In this document: positions 28,344-36,680 of the stretch, piece after piece | Position numbering within the stretch: position 1 is the first letter of the stretch | Layout of the letters: the number at the start of each line of letters is the position of its first letter | DNA from: Bradyrhizobium sp. Ghvi | Lineage (GTDB): Bacteria; Pseudomonadota; Alphaproteobacteria; Rhizobiales; Xanthobacteraceae | DNA length: 64,000 nt | NCBI RefSeq assembly: GCF_900115265.1 | Contig: NZ_FOVU01000001.1 | Coordinates: forward strand, 1,213,001-1,277,000 | Reading direction: 5' to 3' | The notes under the pieces: generated by a model | Databases searched by the model: none | What the model saw: the letters and a program-made list of their open reading frames with translations, nothing else | Told to the model about the DNA's origin: nothing | Program-made: the position numbers and the translations under genes

Positions 28344-29408
28344 TTAGCGCTGAGAAACGGTCTGCACCACGCTCGAGATCGGGCGCGCGTTCGTCGCACT
28401 GCCTGACGTCGGCACCTTCAACTCCTTGAGGATGGCCTCGTCATATTCGGGCAGCGAGTCGAACGTGGTCTTGGCCTTGATCTGCACGACCTTGTAGCCG
28501 CCGGCCTTCAGCCGCGCGAGCAGTGTCGGCAGCGCTTCGCCGGTGCGCTTCTGGAAGTCGTGCATCAGGATGATGCCCTTGCCGAGCTTGTCGAGCTTGG
28601 TCATCACGTTGCTGACGATTTTGTCCGGCGTGTTCTCCTTGCGGAAGTCGAAGGAGTCGATGTCGGTCGAGAAAATTCCGAGGTTGCGAGTGCCGAGATA
28701 GCTGACCAGCGCCGGGCTCTGCGACAACTGCGGGAAGCGGAAGAACGGCGACGGATTGGTGCCGAGCGCCCATTTCACCGCGCTAAAGCCCTTCTCGATC
28801 TCGTCCTTGGCTTGCTGCTCCGTCATCTTCTTGCCGGCGAGATTGACGTGCGACCAGGTGTGCGTGCCCACCGTGTGGCCCTGGGCCAGAACCTGGCGCA
28901 GGATCTCCGGATGCCAGGTGGCGTGCTTGCCGACCGAGAAGAACAGGCCCTTGGTGCATTCATCGGCCAACGCCTTCAGCACGGCCGGCGTGTTGTGCGG
29001 CCAGGGGCTGTCGTCGAAGGTCAGCACGACCTCCTTGTCGGTGAGGAAATCAAACTGCTTGAACTGCTCGAAGCCGAAGCCCGGGCCGCCCGTCGTGTCG
29101 ATCTCGACCACGCGCGAGACGCCCAACGCATCCGGATTGGTGCAGGTCGTGGTCTGCTGAACCGGGGCCGGCGCGGGCACTGGGGCCGGGGCTGGCGCGG
29201 CGGCAACAGCGGTGGGCTTGGCGGCGATCGCCGCGGTGGTCTCGACGTCATCCTTGGCGGCGAGCTTGGCCGGCAGGGGATCGGCGGCACGGGCGGCTGT
29301 TGTCTTGGGAGCGCCCTGATCGGCGCGGGAGGAATAAAAGTACCAACCTCCGGCGATCAGGACCGCCGCGAGGACACTGGCCAGCATCAGGCCTAACGCA
29401 TTACGCAT
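28344..29408 (-). CDS. polysaccharide deacetylase family protein, membrane-anchored or exported
   Basis: A 354-residue protein with an N-terminal hydrophobic segment (about 5-25, LMLASVLAAVLIAGGWYFY), a Pro/Ala-rich linker (30-110) and a NodB-homology domain (about 130-330). Catalytic motifs are visible: the base and metal aspartates in VLTFDDSPWPHNTPAVL, the metal histidines in GTHTWSHVNLAG, then RFPQL and IILMHDFQKRTGEALPTLL. It should remove N- or O-acetyl groups from a polysaccharide in the periplasm. I chose ATG at 29408, which begins the signal anchor; the frame is open upstream to 29582. It diverges from a gene behind two CRP-like sites, which it may share. Confidence 0.9.
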   Translation of the reverse strand: MRNALGLMLASVLAAVLIAGGWYFYSSRADQGAPKTTAARAADPLPAKLAAKDDVETTAAIAAKPTAVAAAPAPAPVPAPAPVQQTTTCTNPDALGVSRVVEIDTTGGPGFGFEQFKQFDFLTDKEVVLTFDDSPWPHNTPAVLKALADECTKGLFFSVGKHATWHPEILRQVLAQGHTVGTHTWSHVNLAGKKMTEQQAKDEIEKGFSAVKWALGTNPSPFFRFPQLSQSPALVSYLGTRNLGIFSTDIDSFDFRKENTPDKIVSNVMTKLDKLGKGIILMHDFQKRTGEALPTLLARLKAGGYKVVQIKAKTTFDSLPEYDEAILKELKVPTSGSATNARPISSVVQTVSQR

Positions 29409-29538
29409 CGCTACTCTTTCCAAATACGCAACCAAACCGGCGGAATTTCCCGCGCGACGAGCCATTAATGCGAAGGAACAGTTAACGTGACACCAACGCG
29501 ACGGCGGATGCGGAGGATTTTCAGGTAGGTGCGCCAAA

Positions 29539-29584
29539 GTGACCGATGTCACAGAGGGAGGGTCGCCCGTGACCGTCATCACAG
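29539..29584. promoter_or_regulatory. two CRP-like sites (GTGA-N6-TCAC) 30 bp apart
   Basis: Two copies of the same 16-bp pattern, GTGACCGATGTCACAG at 29539 and GTGACCGTCATCACAG at 29569. Each is a perfect GTGA-N6-TCAC palindrome, the core of CRP/FNR-family sites. Centres are 30 bp apart, close to three helical turns, so two dimers would sit on nearly the same DNA face. They lie in the divergent region, 110 and 80 bp before the gene at 29662 and over 130 bp before the deacetylase start. Confidence 0.6.
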
Positions 29585-29661
29585 TGGAAAGGACTTTCCT
29601 GGAACATGGTCATTCCCATCAACAACGGGCCCGCTTTCCGCGGTGCCAATGGGAGCTTCAC

Positions 29662-29955
29662 ATGACGAAGTCGTTTTCCGTCAAAATCCGCGACACAAGC
29701 CTGGCCCTGGGCTTTGCCGCGCTCGTCTCGATCGTCTCGACGACCTCGAGCTTCGCCTTCTCGGCCGAAGCGCAGCAGATGTGCACCGGCGATGCCTTCC
29801 GCCTGTGCTCCTCTGAAATCCCCAATATCCCGAAAATCACTGCCTGCATGATGAAGCATCGCTCGGATCTGAGCGCCGGCTGCCGCGCGGTGATGGACAA
29901 GGACCTCGCCAAGGGCGCCTCGCGCAAGGTCGCTGACGTCCAGGACAGCCAGTAA
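29662..29955 (+). CDS. small exported cysteine-patterned protein (Cys-rich GLG1-like repeat), copy 1
   Basis: A 97-residue protein with a signal peptide (about 1-36, LALGFAALVSIVSTTSSFAF) and one four-cysteine unit: CTGDAFRLCSSEIPNIPKI followed by ACMMKHRSDLSAGCRAVM. The pattern C-x7-C...C-x11-C with KHR..LS resembles the Cys-rich repeat of Golgi glycoprotein 1 (PF00839), which is common as small exported proteins in rhizobia. I chose ATG at 29662 because GGGAGC precedes it by 5 nt; the open frame from 29539 overlaps the CRP-like sites and is not the start. A paralogue follows at 30108. Function unknown. Confidence 0.82.
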   Translation: MTKSFSVKIRDTSLALGFAALVSIVSTTSSFAFSAEAQQMCTGDAFRLCSSEIPNIPKITACMMKHRSDLSAGCRAVMDKDLAKGASRKVADVQDSQ

Positions 29956-30107
29956 GAGCGCGCTTCAAAGCTCCCCTCGCGATGTATCCCGGCGTCAGGC
30001 CGGGGCTTCGCGGCAGCGCGTGAACGCCTGCCAATAAAGCCGTTGCGACCAGGAGGTCGTCGCACTAGCTTCGCCCGCATATCTCAAAGGGCATGAGGCA
30101 TTACGCG

Positions 30108-30323
30108 ATGACCAGATTTCTTTGCATTGTTTCTTTGGTTCTATGCGCATCGGGTGCATTCGCGCAGCAGCAGCCCGGCCACGACGCCTGCGCGCGCGAC
30201 GTTACGCGCTTTTGCCGCGCCGTGATGAACAATGGCGATAGCGCCGTGCTCGCCTGCTTGAAAGAGCATCGCACACGCCTCGGCAAGGCCTGCGACAAGG
30301 TGTTGGCTGAGCACGGACAGTGA
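30108..30323 (+). CDS. small exported cysteine-patterned protein (Cys-rich GLG1-like repeat), copy 2
   Basis: A 71-residue protein with a signal peptide (MTRFLCIVSLVLCASGAFA) and one four-cysteine unit, CARDVTRFCRAVMNNGDSA then LACLKEHRTRLGKACDKVL. The spacing and the ACL.EHR..L...C core match the protein encoded 153 bp upstream, so the two are tandem paralogues. I chose ATG at 30108, which has GAGG 9 nt upstream and begins the signal peptide; ATG at 30093 is in frame. A palindromic repeat starts 3 bp after its stop and may end transcription. Function unknown. Confidence 0.78.
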   Translation: MTRFLCIVSLVLCASGAFAQQQPGHDACARDVTRFCRAVMNNGDSAVLACLKEHRTRLGKACDKVLAEHGQ

Positions 30324-30325
30324 CT

Positions 30326-30428
30326 GTCACTCCGGGGCGCGCGAAGCGCGAACCCGGAATCCATTTCTCCACGTATTTGCGGTCTGATGGATTCCGGGCT
30401 CGCGTCTGACGGCGCGCCCCGGAATGAC
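30326..30428. repeat. GTCATTCCGGGGC palindromic repeat, copy 1
   Basis: Terminal inverted arms GTCACTCCGGGGCGCGC and GCGCGCCCCGGAATGAC (one mismatch in 17) with inner arms AACCCGGAATCCAT and ATGGATTCCGGGCT. Lies between the convergent copy-2 Cys protein and the MFS gene. Relatives at 36507, 61124 and 63080. Confidence 0.8.
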
Positions 30429-30438
30429 GAAGCAAAAC

Positions 30439-32127
30439 CTATGTGCTGCTGCCCGCCGCCGTCGCGACCACAGGCAGCACCTCGGCGCTGGCACGGTCCG
30501 GCGTCTCTTCCTTCCAGCGCACCGAGCCGAACGGCCGCTCCAGCATGCGGCGAATCCGTACCGGCTCGGAGCCGATATGGAAGTCGATTGCCTGCTGATG
30601 CAGCGCGCGTTCGGACTGGGTCGAACGGTTGCGCTGGCGCAAGTAATCGAGCCAGGTCGGACAGTGATAGCGCTCGGTCCACAGCTCCGGATCGGCAATA
30701 TCGCGTGCGATCGACCAGCCATAGGCGCCGTTGCGCTGCCGCGAGAGCTGCACGTCCTGCATCACGTTGTGGAAGGCGCGCGCGTTCTCCTGGGCAACGC
30801 GATATTCAATCTCGACCACCAGCGGCCCGCTGCGCCCCGTGAGCGACAGCTTGACTTCGGGATCGGCCAGCACTTCGGCGTCCTCGTTGCGTGCGCCGAC
30901 ACGCGGCATCGTGAGCCAGATCCCGAGCAGCGGCGAGACCAGCATCAGGCCGGCGGCCGTCAGCAGTGCGGTTTCGACGCCGGCATAGTCGGTAAGATGG
31001 CCCCAGCCCCAGGCGCCGATGGCGATGCCGCCTGATATCGAAGCCTGGAATGCGGCGAGCGATCGTCCGGCGACCCAGCGCGGTGCCGAAAGCTGCACGC
31101 CGATATTGAACAGTGCGACGGCAGCCATCCAGACCGCGCCCGCCAGCACCAGCGCGGCGGCAGTGAGCACCGGCTCGGTCGAGAGCGCAAGCGCTGCCAT
31201 CGCGAACGCCATCGTAATCGTGCAGGCGCGGATCGCCGCCTCGCCGCTCATCCGCTTGCGCAGCTCGTGGATGTTGAGCGCGCCGACCACGGCGCCCATG
31301 CCGAAAGCGCCGAGCATGATGCCGTAAGTCTGTGCGCCGCCGTGCAGCAGGTCGCGGGCCACCAGCGGCATCAGCGCCATCACGGCGCCGCCGATCAGGC
31401 CCATCACCAGCGTGCGCAGCAGCACGATCTTGATCGGCGGCGAATTGGTGATGTAGCGGAAGCCGGAGACCATTGCGCGGTTGAGCTTCTCCCGCGGCAG
31501 GCGCGACGGCTCGGTGGTCCGCCGCCACAGCAGGAGCACGACCAGCAGCGGCAGATACAGGAGCGCGTTGCAGGCGAATGCGGCCACCGCGCCAGCTGCG
31601 GCGACAATCACGCCGCCGACCGCCGGTCCAAAGCTGCGTGCAATGTTGTAGCTGATCCCGTTCAGCGCCACCGCCGACGGCAGCGCGTCCGGCGGCACCT
31701 GCTCGCTGACCGAGGACTGCCAGGCCGGTCCGAACAGCGCGTTGCCGCTGCCGACGACGAAGCAGAAGGCCAGCAGGGATTCCGGGGCGATCAGCTTGAG
31801 CCCGGCCAGGATCGTGAGCGCGGATGCGCCGGTCAGCGCGATCATCAGTGCGACGAGCGTCACGATACGACGGTCGTACATGTCGGCGATGGCGCCGGCG
31901 GGCATCGAGATCAGCATGATCGGCAGCATCAAGGCGGTCTGCACCAGTGCCACCTTGTCGGCCGAGGCCGCCATCTGCGTCATCGCCCAGGCCGCGCCCA
32001 CGCCCTGGATCAGGAGGCCGAGATTGGAGAGCAGGCTGGCGAGCCAGATGCGCCGGAATACAGTGTACCGCAGGGGCGCGGTGATGCCGTCGGCGGAACG
32101 TCTCTGACGGTTCGTCTGCTCGGTCAT
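30439..32127 (-). CDS. MFS transporter (MFS_3 / enterobactin-exporter type) with soluble C-terminal domain
   Basis: A 562-residue protein. Residues about 20-410 form a 12-helix major facilitator (motifs RIWLASLLSNLGLLIQGVGA and ADMYDRRIVTLVAL, the latter the loop 2-3 signature). Residues about 415-562 are soluble: EIEYRVAQENARAFHNVMQD then YGWSIARDIADPELWTERYH, resembling an antibiotic-monooxygenase-like ferredoxin fold. This combination is known in the MFS_3 family, whose characterised member EntS exports a siderophore. The substrate here is unknown. ATG at 32127 was chosen (AAGGGG just upstream); ATG at 32163 is in frame. It is divergent from the Tat-hydrolase gene. Confidence 0.88.
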   Translation of the reverse strand: MTEQTNRQRRSADGITAPLRYTVFRRIWLASLLSNLGLLIQGVGAAWAMTQMAASADKVALVQTALMLPIMLISMPAGAIADMYDRRIVTLVALMIALTGASALTILAGLKLIAPESLLAFCFVVGSGNALFGPAWQSSVSEQVPPDALPSAVALNGISYNIARSFGPAVGGVIVAAAGAVAAFACNALLYLPLLVVLLLWRRTTEPSRLPREKLNRAMVSGFRYITNSPPIKIVLLRTLVMGLIGGAVMALMPLVARDLLHGGAQTYGIMLGAFGMGAVVGALNIHELRKRMSGEAAIRACTITMAFAMAALALSTEPVLTAAALVLAGAVWMAAVALFNIGVQLSAPRWVAGRSLAAFQASISGGIAIGAWGWGHLTDYAGVETALLTAAGLMLVSPLLGIWLTMPRVGARNEDAEVLADPEVKLSLTGRSGPLVVEIEYRVAQENARAFHNVMQDVQLSRQRNGAYGWSIARDIADPELWTERYHCPTWLDYLRQRNRSTQSERALHQQAIDFHIGSEPVRIRRMLERPFGSVRWKEETPDRASAEVLPVVATAAGSST

Positions 32128-32264
32128 ATCCCCTTCCAAGTCGTCTGGCAGAAATGGCTTCATGATTCCGGCGACTTCAGTGATGCCTGCGAAAGTCCTT
32201 CGCTGTCCAGTGGTTAGGCCGCTATAAGCGGTGCAAAGACGCGGGTTTCACCAGGGAGGAATAG

Positions 32265-33635
32265 ATGAAGCTGTCACGACGGACGATCCTGCAAGGTGCA
32301 GGTGGCTTGGCTTTCGCAGTTGCGAACTTACCGATGGACGCGCTGGCGCAGGCACCGTCCGCGACCGCAAGCTCGGAGGTGCCGCCGATCCTGTTCGTGC
32401 ATGGCAATGGCGATTACGACGCGCTCTGGATCACGACGTTGTGGCGGATGGAATCCAACGGCGTCGCACACGATCGCATGATGGCGATCAATTTCACCAA
32501 TCCCAGTGCGCGGACCGACGACACGGTCGAGCAGGCCAACCACTCCTCGACCGAGGATCAGCGCCGCGAGCTTGCCGCCGCCATCGCCGAGCTGAAGCGC
32601 CGTACCGGCGCGGCCCGCGTGGCGCTGGTCGGCAATTCGCGCGGCGGCAATTCCATCCGCAACGTCATCAAGAACGGCGGCGCCGGCGATGTCAGCCACG
32701 CCGTGCTGTGCGGCACGCCCAATCACGGCGTGTTTGTGCTCGATGATCTCCTGGGCAGCGAGTTCAACGGACGCGGCGCCTTCCTGCGCAGCTTGAACGA
32801 GGGCGACAGCGAGGTGACGCCGGGCACAGCCTTCCTCACCTTGCGCAGTGACGGCATGGACAAATACGCGCAAGCCGATGGCCGTTTCATCGGCAAGCCG
32901 GGCGTGCCGACCAATGTCACGGCTGAAGGGCCGGAGCTGAAGGGCGCGACCAACCTCGTGCTCGGCACCATCGACCATCGCGAGACGGCGTATTCTCCGC
33001 GCGCGTTCCGCGAGATCTACAAGTTCATCGCCGGCCGCGAACCCGCGCGCATTGCGATCACGCCGGAGCGGACTGTCCGCCTCAGCGGATTGGTCACGGG
33101 CGCTGCAGACGGCGTGCCGACCAACCGTCCGGTCGTGGGGGCGACCGTCGAGGTCCACCACGTCGATCGTGAGAGCGGCGAGCGCAGGGGCGATGTCGTG
33201 CACCGCTCGACGACGGAGGCAGACGGCCGCTGGGGACCGGTCGAAGTCGAATCCACCTGGCCGCTCGAAATCGTCCTGACCTCGCCGGACGCCCCGATCA
33301 CGCACTTCTACCGTTCGCCCTTCCCGCGCTCTTCCGACGTCGTGCATCTGCGCGCCGCGCGCCAGTTCATGCCTGCGGATAAGGACGCCGGCGCGGTGGT
33401 GATCATGTCCCGCCCGCGCGGCTATTTCGGGCTGCCGCGCGACATCGTCCTGTTCGACGGCAAGGAGCCCGCCGACGTCCATCCGGGCGTACCCACCGAT
33501 GCGACAGCAACCCTGCGCCTTTCGGCCAGTGATATCGGGCGTAACGTCGTGGCCCAGTTCAACGAAGAACGGATTGTGGCACGCGCCTGGCCGGCCTCCC
33601 AGAACAGGATTGCGGTTGCCGAACTGACTTACTAG
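32265..33635 (+). CDS. Tat-exported alpha/beta hydrolase
   Basis: A 456-residue protein with a twin-arginine signal (KLSRRTILQGAGGLAFAVA; cleavage near ALAQA, residue 30). An alpha/beta hydrolase domain follows: oxyanion region ILFVHGNGDYDALW, nucleophile elbow VALVGNSRGGNS and GTPNHGVF, a lipase-type pattern. Residues about 270-456 are beta-rich with a carboxypeptidase-regulatory-like segment (VRLSGLVTGAADG, RPVVGATVEVHHV). It probably cleaves an ester in the periplasm; the substrate is unknown. AGGAGG-like AGGGAGGAAT precedes the ATG. The P450 gene starts 34 bp after its stop, suggesting one transcript. Confidence 0.85.
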   Translation: MKLSRRTILQGAGGLAFAVANLPMDALAQAPSATASSEVPPILFVHGNGDYDALWITTLWRMESNGVAHDRMMAINFTNPSARTDDTVEQANHSSTEDQRRELAAAIAELKRRTGAARVALVGNSRGGNSIRNVIKNGGAGDVSHAVLCGTPNHGVFVLDDLLGSEFNGRGAFLRSLNEGDSEVTPGTAFLTLRSDGMDKYAQADGRFIGKPGVPTNVTAEGPELKGATNLVLGTIDHRETAYSPRAFREIYKFIAGREPARIAITPERTVRLSGLVTGAADGVPTNRPVVGATVEVHHVDRESGERRGDVVHRSTTEADGRWGPVEVESTWPLEIVLTSPDAPITHFYRSPFPRSSDVVHLRAARQFMPADKDAGAVVIMSRPRGYFGLPRDIVLFDGKEPADVHPGVPTDATATLRLSASDIGRNVVAQFNEERIVARAWPASQNRIAVAELTY

Positions 33636-33669
33636 CTATTTGCCTACGCCGGATCTGCGGGAGAGAGCC

Positions 33670-35037
33670 ATGAACATCGCCAGCGTGCGTCGGCCCATCA
33701 TCCCCCCGACCCCGCCGCGCGCGCCGGACGATCTGTCGTTCTTCGGCCGGCTCGCGGCGATCAGGCAGAACATGATCGCCACCTGGGGGCAGCGCGCCTA
33801 CGAGGAAGGGATCATTGAGGGGCGCTTCTTGCTGCGCAAGAGCTTCATCCTGAACCAGCCGGACGCGATCCGGCACGTGCTGCTGAACAATTACGAGAAC
33901 TACATACGGACGCCGGTGGGCATCCGCATACTGCGTCCCGTCCTGGGCGAAGGTCTCCTGCTCGCCGAAGGCCATGCCTGGACATTTCAACGGCGCACGC
34001 TGTCGCCGGCGTTCACGCCGCGCGCCATCGCCAACCTCATTCCGCATATGACGGCGGTGCTCGACGAGACCATTGCGAAGCTGGATGCGCGCACAAACGA
34101 GACGGTCGATCTGCGTGAGGTCATGCAGCGGATGACGCTCGAGATCGCCGGGCGCACGATGTTCTCGTTCGGCATGGACCGGCACGGACCGACCCTGCGC
34201 AACTTCGTCATGGAGTATGGCGAGCGGCTCGGGCGGGCCTACTTCCTCGATATGCTGCTGCCCGTATCGTGGCCGACGCCCATGGATCGCGCCCGTGCCC
34301 GCTTCCGCGCACGCTGGATCGAATTCGTTGCAATGCTGATCGCCGAGCGGCGGGCGGCCGGCAAGAAGGACGGCGCGCCGCCGCGCGATCTGTTCGATCT
34401 CATGGACGAGGCGCGCGATCCCGAAACGGGCAAGGGTTTTTCGGACGAGCAGCTCGTCGATGAGGTCGCGACCATGATCCTGGCGGGTCATGAGACGACT
34501 GCAACCGCGCTGTTTTGGGCACTCTATCTGCTTGCGCTCGATCCGCAGACGCAGGAGGAAGTTGCCTCCGAGACATCAGGCGAGCATCTCGACAGCATCG
34601 CCGATATCGACCGGCAGAAATTCACCCGCGCCGTGATCGACGAGACCATGCGGCTCTATCCTCCGGCCTTCCTGATTGCCCGCGCCGCACGCGACAAGGA
34701 CAATGTCGCCGGCACTGCGGTCAGCAAGGGCGATATCATCATGATCGCGCCCTGGCTGTTGCACCGGCACGAGAAGCTGTGGGATCAGCCGAACGCATTC
34801 ATCCCAAAACGCTTCATGTCGAAAGAGCCGCCCGACCGCTTCGCCTATCTGCCGTTCGGCGCCGGTCCGCGTGTCTGCATTGGCGCGCCGTTTGCACAGG
34901 CCGAATCCGTATTGGCGCTGGCGCGGCTGATCGGCGCATTCCGCGTCGAGCTCGTCGACGCCGATCCTGTCATTCCGTGCGGTGTTGTCACGACACAGCC
35001 GGACCACTCACCGATGTTCCGCGTCACGCCTCGGTGA
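33670..35037 (+). CDS. cytochrome P450
   Basis: A 455-residue soluble P450 monooxygenase. All key sites are present: I-helix oxygen-binding AGHETTAT from 272, the ExxR pair E325 and R328 in DETMRLYPP, and the heme-ligand Cys at 403 in FGAGPRVCIGAPFAQ. There is no N-terminal membrane anchor, as usual in bacteria. No ferredoxin or reductase gene is adjacent, so electrons must come from elsewhere. ATG at 33670 was chosen because GGGAG lies 6 nt upstream. It lies between a Tat-exported hydrolase and a nucleotide cyclase, with short gaps (34 and 49 bp). Substrate unknown; the overall look (RMTLEIAGRTMFSFG) is closer to eukaryote-like fatty-acid or terpenoid hydroxylases than to camphor-type ones. 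Confidence 0.94.
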   Translation: MNIASVRRPIIPPTPPRAPDDLSFFGRLAAIRQNMIATWGQRAYEEGIIEGRFLLRKSFILNQPDAIRHVLLNNYENYIRTPVGIRILRPVLGEGLLLAEGHAWTFQRRTLSPAFTPRAIANLIPHMTAVLDETIAKLDARTNETVDLREVMQRMTLEIAGRTMFSFGMDRHGPTLRNFVMEYGERLGRAYFLDMLLPVSWPTPMDRARARFRARWIEFVAMLIAERRAAGKKDGAPPRDLFDLMDEARDPETGKGFSDEQLVDEVATMILAGHETTATALFWALYLLALDPQTQEEVASETSGEHLDSIADIDRQKFTRAVIDETMRLYPPAFLIARAARDKDNVAGTAVSKGDIIMIAPWLLHRHEKLWDQPNAFIPKRFMSKEPPDRFAYLPFGAGPRVCIGAPFAQAESVLALARLIGAFRVELVDADPVIPCGVVTTQPDHSPMFRVTPR

Positions 35038-35086
35038 CGGGCATTGCCCGACCGACGACGTGATCCGCCCCAGATGGAGTTGCGCC

Positions 35087-36496
35087 ATGAGCGACATCCA
35101 GGCCCAGTTTTCCGTTCTCAGGCAGACGGCCGATCCCGTCGTGGTCGAGGCCATCTCCGAGCTGATCGCCAAGGGGCACGATCGCGACCTCAACCGCATC
35201 AATGTGCTGGATTTTGCCAATCGGACCGGGCTCGATCAGGAGAAGGTCATTTCCGGATTCCTGCACGCCTCGCGGCTCGGCCTGTTCGACATGAGCTGGA
35301 ACGTGCTGTGTCCCGGCTGTGGCGGGGTCTTGGGCGCGCATGCGACGCTGAAATCACTCAAGCACGAAGACTACAATTGCGCGCTTTGCGCGGCGGGATA
35401 CGAGGCCTCCGTCGACGAGATGGTCGAGGTGGCCTTTACCGTCAGTCCGCGCGTCCGCCGCATCGGTGCTCACGATCCCGACACGTTGCCGATCTGGGAA
35501 TATGTGCGGCAAATGTTCTGGAGCTCCGGCGTCGACATCAATGAAGAGGCTTTTTCGCGCCTGATCAACGAGGTGACGCTCGAAGCGCTGGAATTGCCCG
35601 CCGGTGAAAAGGCAATCCTGTCGCTGAACCTGCCCCGCCAGTTCATCATCGTGTTCGAGCCGGTGACCCATTCCGCCCATTTCCTGGATGTCCAGGGTGA
35701 GCCGACCAGCGAACGTCAGCAGCTTTCGATCATGTTCAATAAGCTGGAGGCGCCGACCGGGACCACGGTGGTGCGCCCCGGACCGCTGCGCCTCACATTG
35801 GAGAATCAGTCCGGCAATCGCGTGTTGCCCTCGGTCTGGATTGCCGCCGACGCGCTGCACGAGATGATCGGCAAGCGCAAGCCGATCCTGACTGCCAAGA
35901 GGATGCTGTCCAATCAGACGTTCCGCGACGTCTTCAAGGCCGACAATCTCAATGTCGACCAGCGATTGAAGATCACGTCGCTGACGTTCCTGTTCACGGA
36001 CCTGAAAGGATCGACGGCGCTGTACGAGCGGGTTGGCGACCTCAGTGCCTTCGACCTGGTGCGTGCACATTTCCGGGCGCTGCTGGAGATCATCGCTGCC
36101 GAGAAGGGCGCCGTCGTGAAGACGATCGGCGATGCCGTCATGGCAACTTTCATCAGGCCCGAACATGCGATCACCGCAGGGCTGCGGATGCGTGCGGCCA
36201 TGGATGAGTTGAACAAGCAGCGTGGTGCCAACGACCTCGTGCTCAAGATCGGCATCCACGAAGGCCCGTGCCTTGCGGTGATGTTGAACGAGCGGCAGGA
36301 TTATTTCGGCCAGACCGTCAACATCGCCGCGCGCGTACAGAGCCTGTCGACCGCGCAGGAGATTCACGTCACCGGCCCCGTCCTGGACGCGCCGGCGGTT
36401 GCCGAGATCCTCCAGCGGCGCGAGATCAAGCCGATCCAGAAGCAGGCGGCCTTGCGCGGCATTGCCGACAAGATGGTGGTGTACGAGATACCGTGA
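35087..36496 (+). CDS. class III adenylate cyclase with zinc-ribbon N-terminal region
   Basis: A 469-residue cyclase. The catalytic domain (about 295-465) has both metal aspartates, D305 in FTDLKGSTALYERVGD and D349 in TIGDAVMATF, and the Asn/Arg pair N412/R416 in NIAARVQSL. The N-terminal region (1-290) resembles the DUF5939 type: a helical start, then a four-cysteine zinc ribbon at C75/C78 and C98/C101 (CPGCGGVLGAH ... NCALC), then a beta-rich part. The zinc ribbon suggests metal, redox or nucleic-acid sensing. GGAG lies 8 nt before the ATG at 35087. It follows the P450 gene by 49 bp, possibly in the same operon. Confidence 0.9.
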   Translation: MSDIQAQFSVLRQTADPVVVEAISELIAKGHDRDLNRINVLDFANRTGLDQEKVISGFLHASRLGLFDMSWNVLCPGCGGVLGAHATLKSLKHEDYNCALCAAGYEASVDEMVEVAFTVSPRVRRIGAHDPDTLPIWEYVRQMFWSSGVDINEEAFSRLINEVTLEALELPAGEKAILSLNLPRQFIIVFEPVTHSAHFLDVQGEPTSERQQLSIMFNKLEAPTGTTVVRPGPLRLTLENQSGNRVLPSVWIAADALHEMIGKRKPILTAKRMLSNQTFRDVFKADNLNVDQRLKITSLTFLFTDLKGSTALYERVGDLSAFDLVRAHFRALLEIIAAEKGAVVKTIGDAVMATFIRPEHAITAGLRMRAAMDELNKQRGANDLVLKIGIHEGPCLAVMLNERQDYFGQTVNIAARVQSLSTAQEIHVTGPVLDAPAVAEILQRREIKPIQKQAALRGIADKMVVYEIP

Positions 36497-36506
36497 GGCG
36501 TCATTC

Positions 36507-36547
36507 GTCATTCCGGGTTCGATGCTGGCGCATCGCCCCGGAATGAC
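36507..36547. repeat. GTCATTCCGGGGC palindromic repeat, copy 2 (short)
   Basis: A 41-bp version with arms GTCATTCCGGG and CCCCGGAATGAC and an inner GATGCTGGCGCATC hairpin. It starts 10 bp after the cyclase stop and probably acts as its transcription end. Confidence 0.75.
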
Positions 36548-36680
36548 CGTATCCAGATTGCCGAAACGTAATGCATCGCGCGGAACTGACGCACGTTGCG
36601 CCGGTTGAGTTTCCCGCTCATATAGTGACTGGTAGCCGCCGCGCTTCCCTCGCGGCGTCATCGATTTCGGTAGGACTCTT

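Noticed and set aside
29539..29661. An earlier start for the first Cys-patterned protein
   Set aside because: The extra 41 residues would precede a clean signal peptide and overlap the two CRP-like sites; GGGAGC supports the ATG at 29662.
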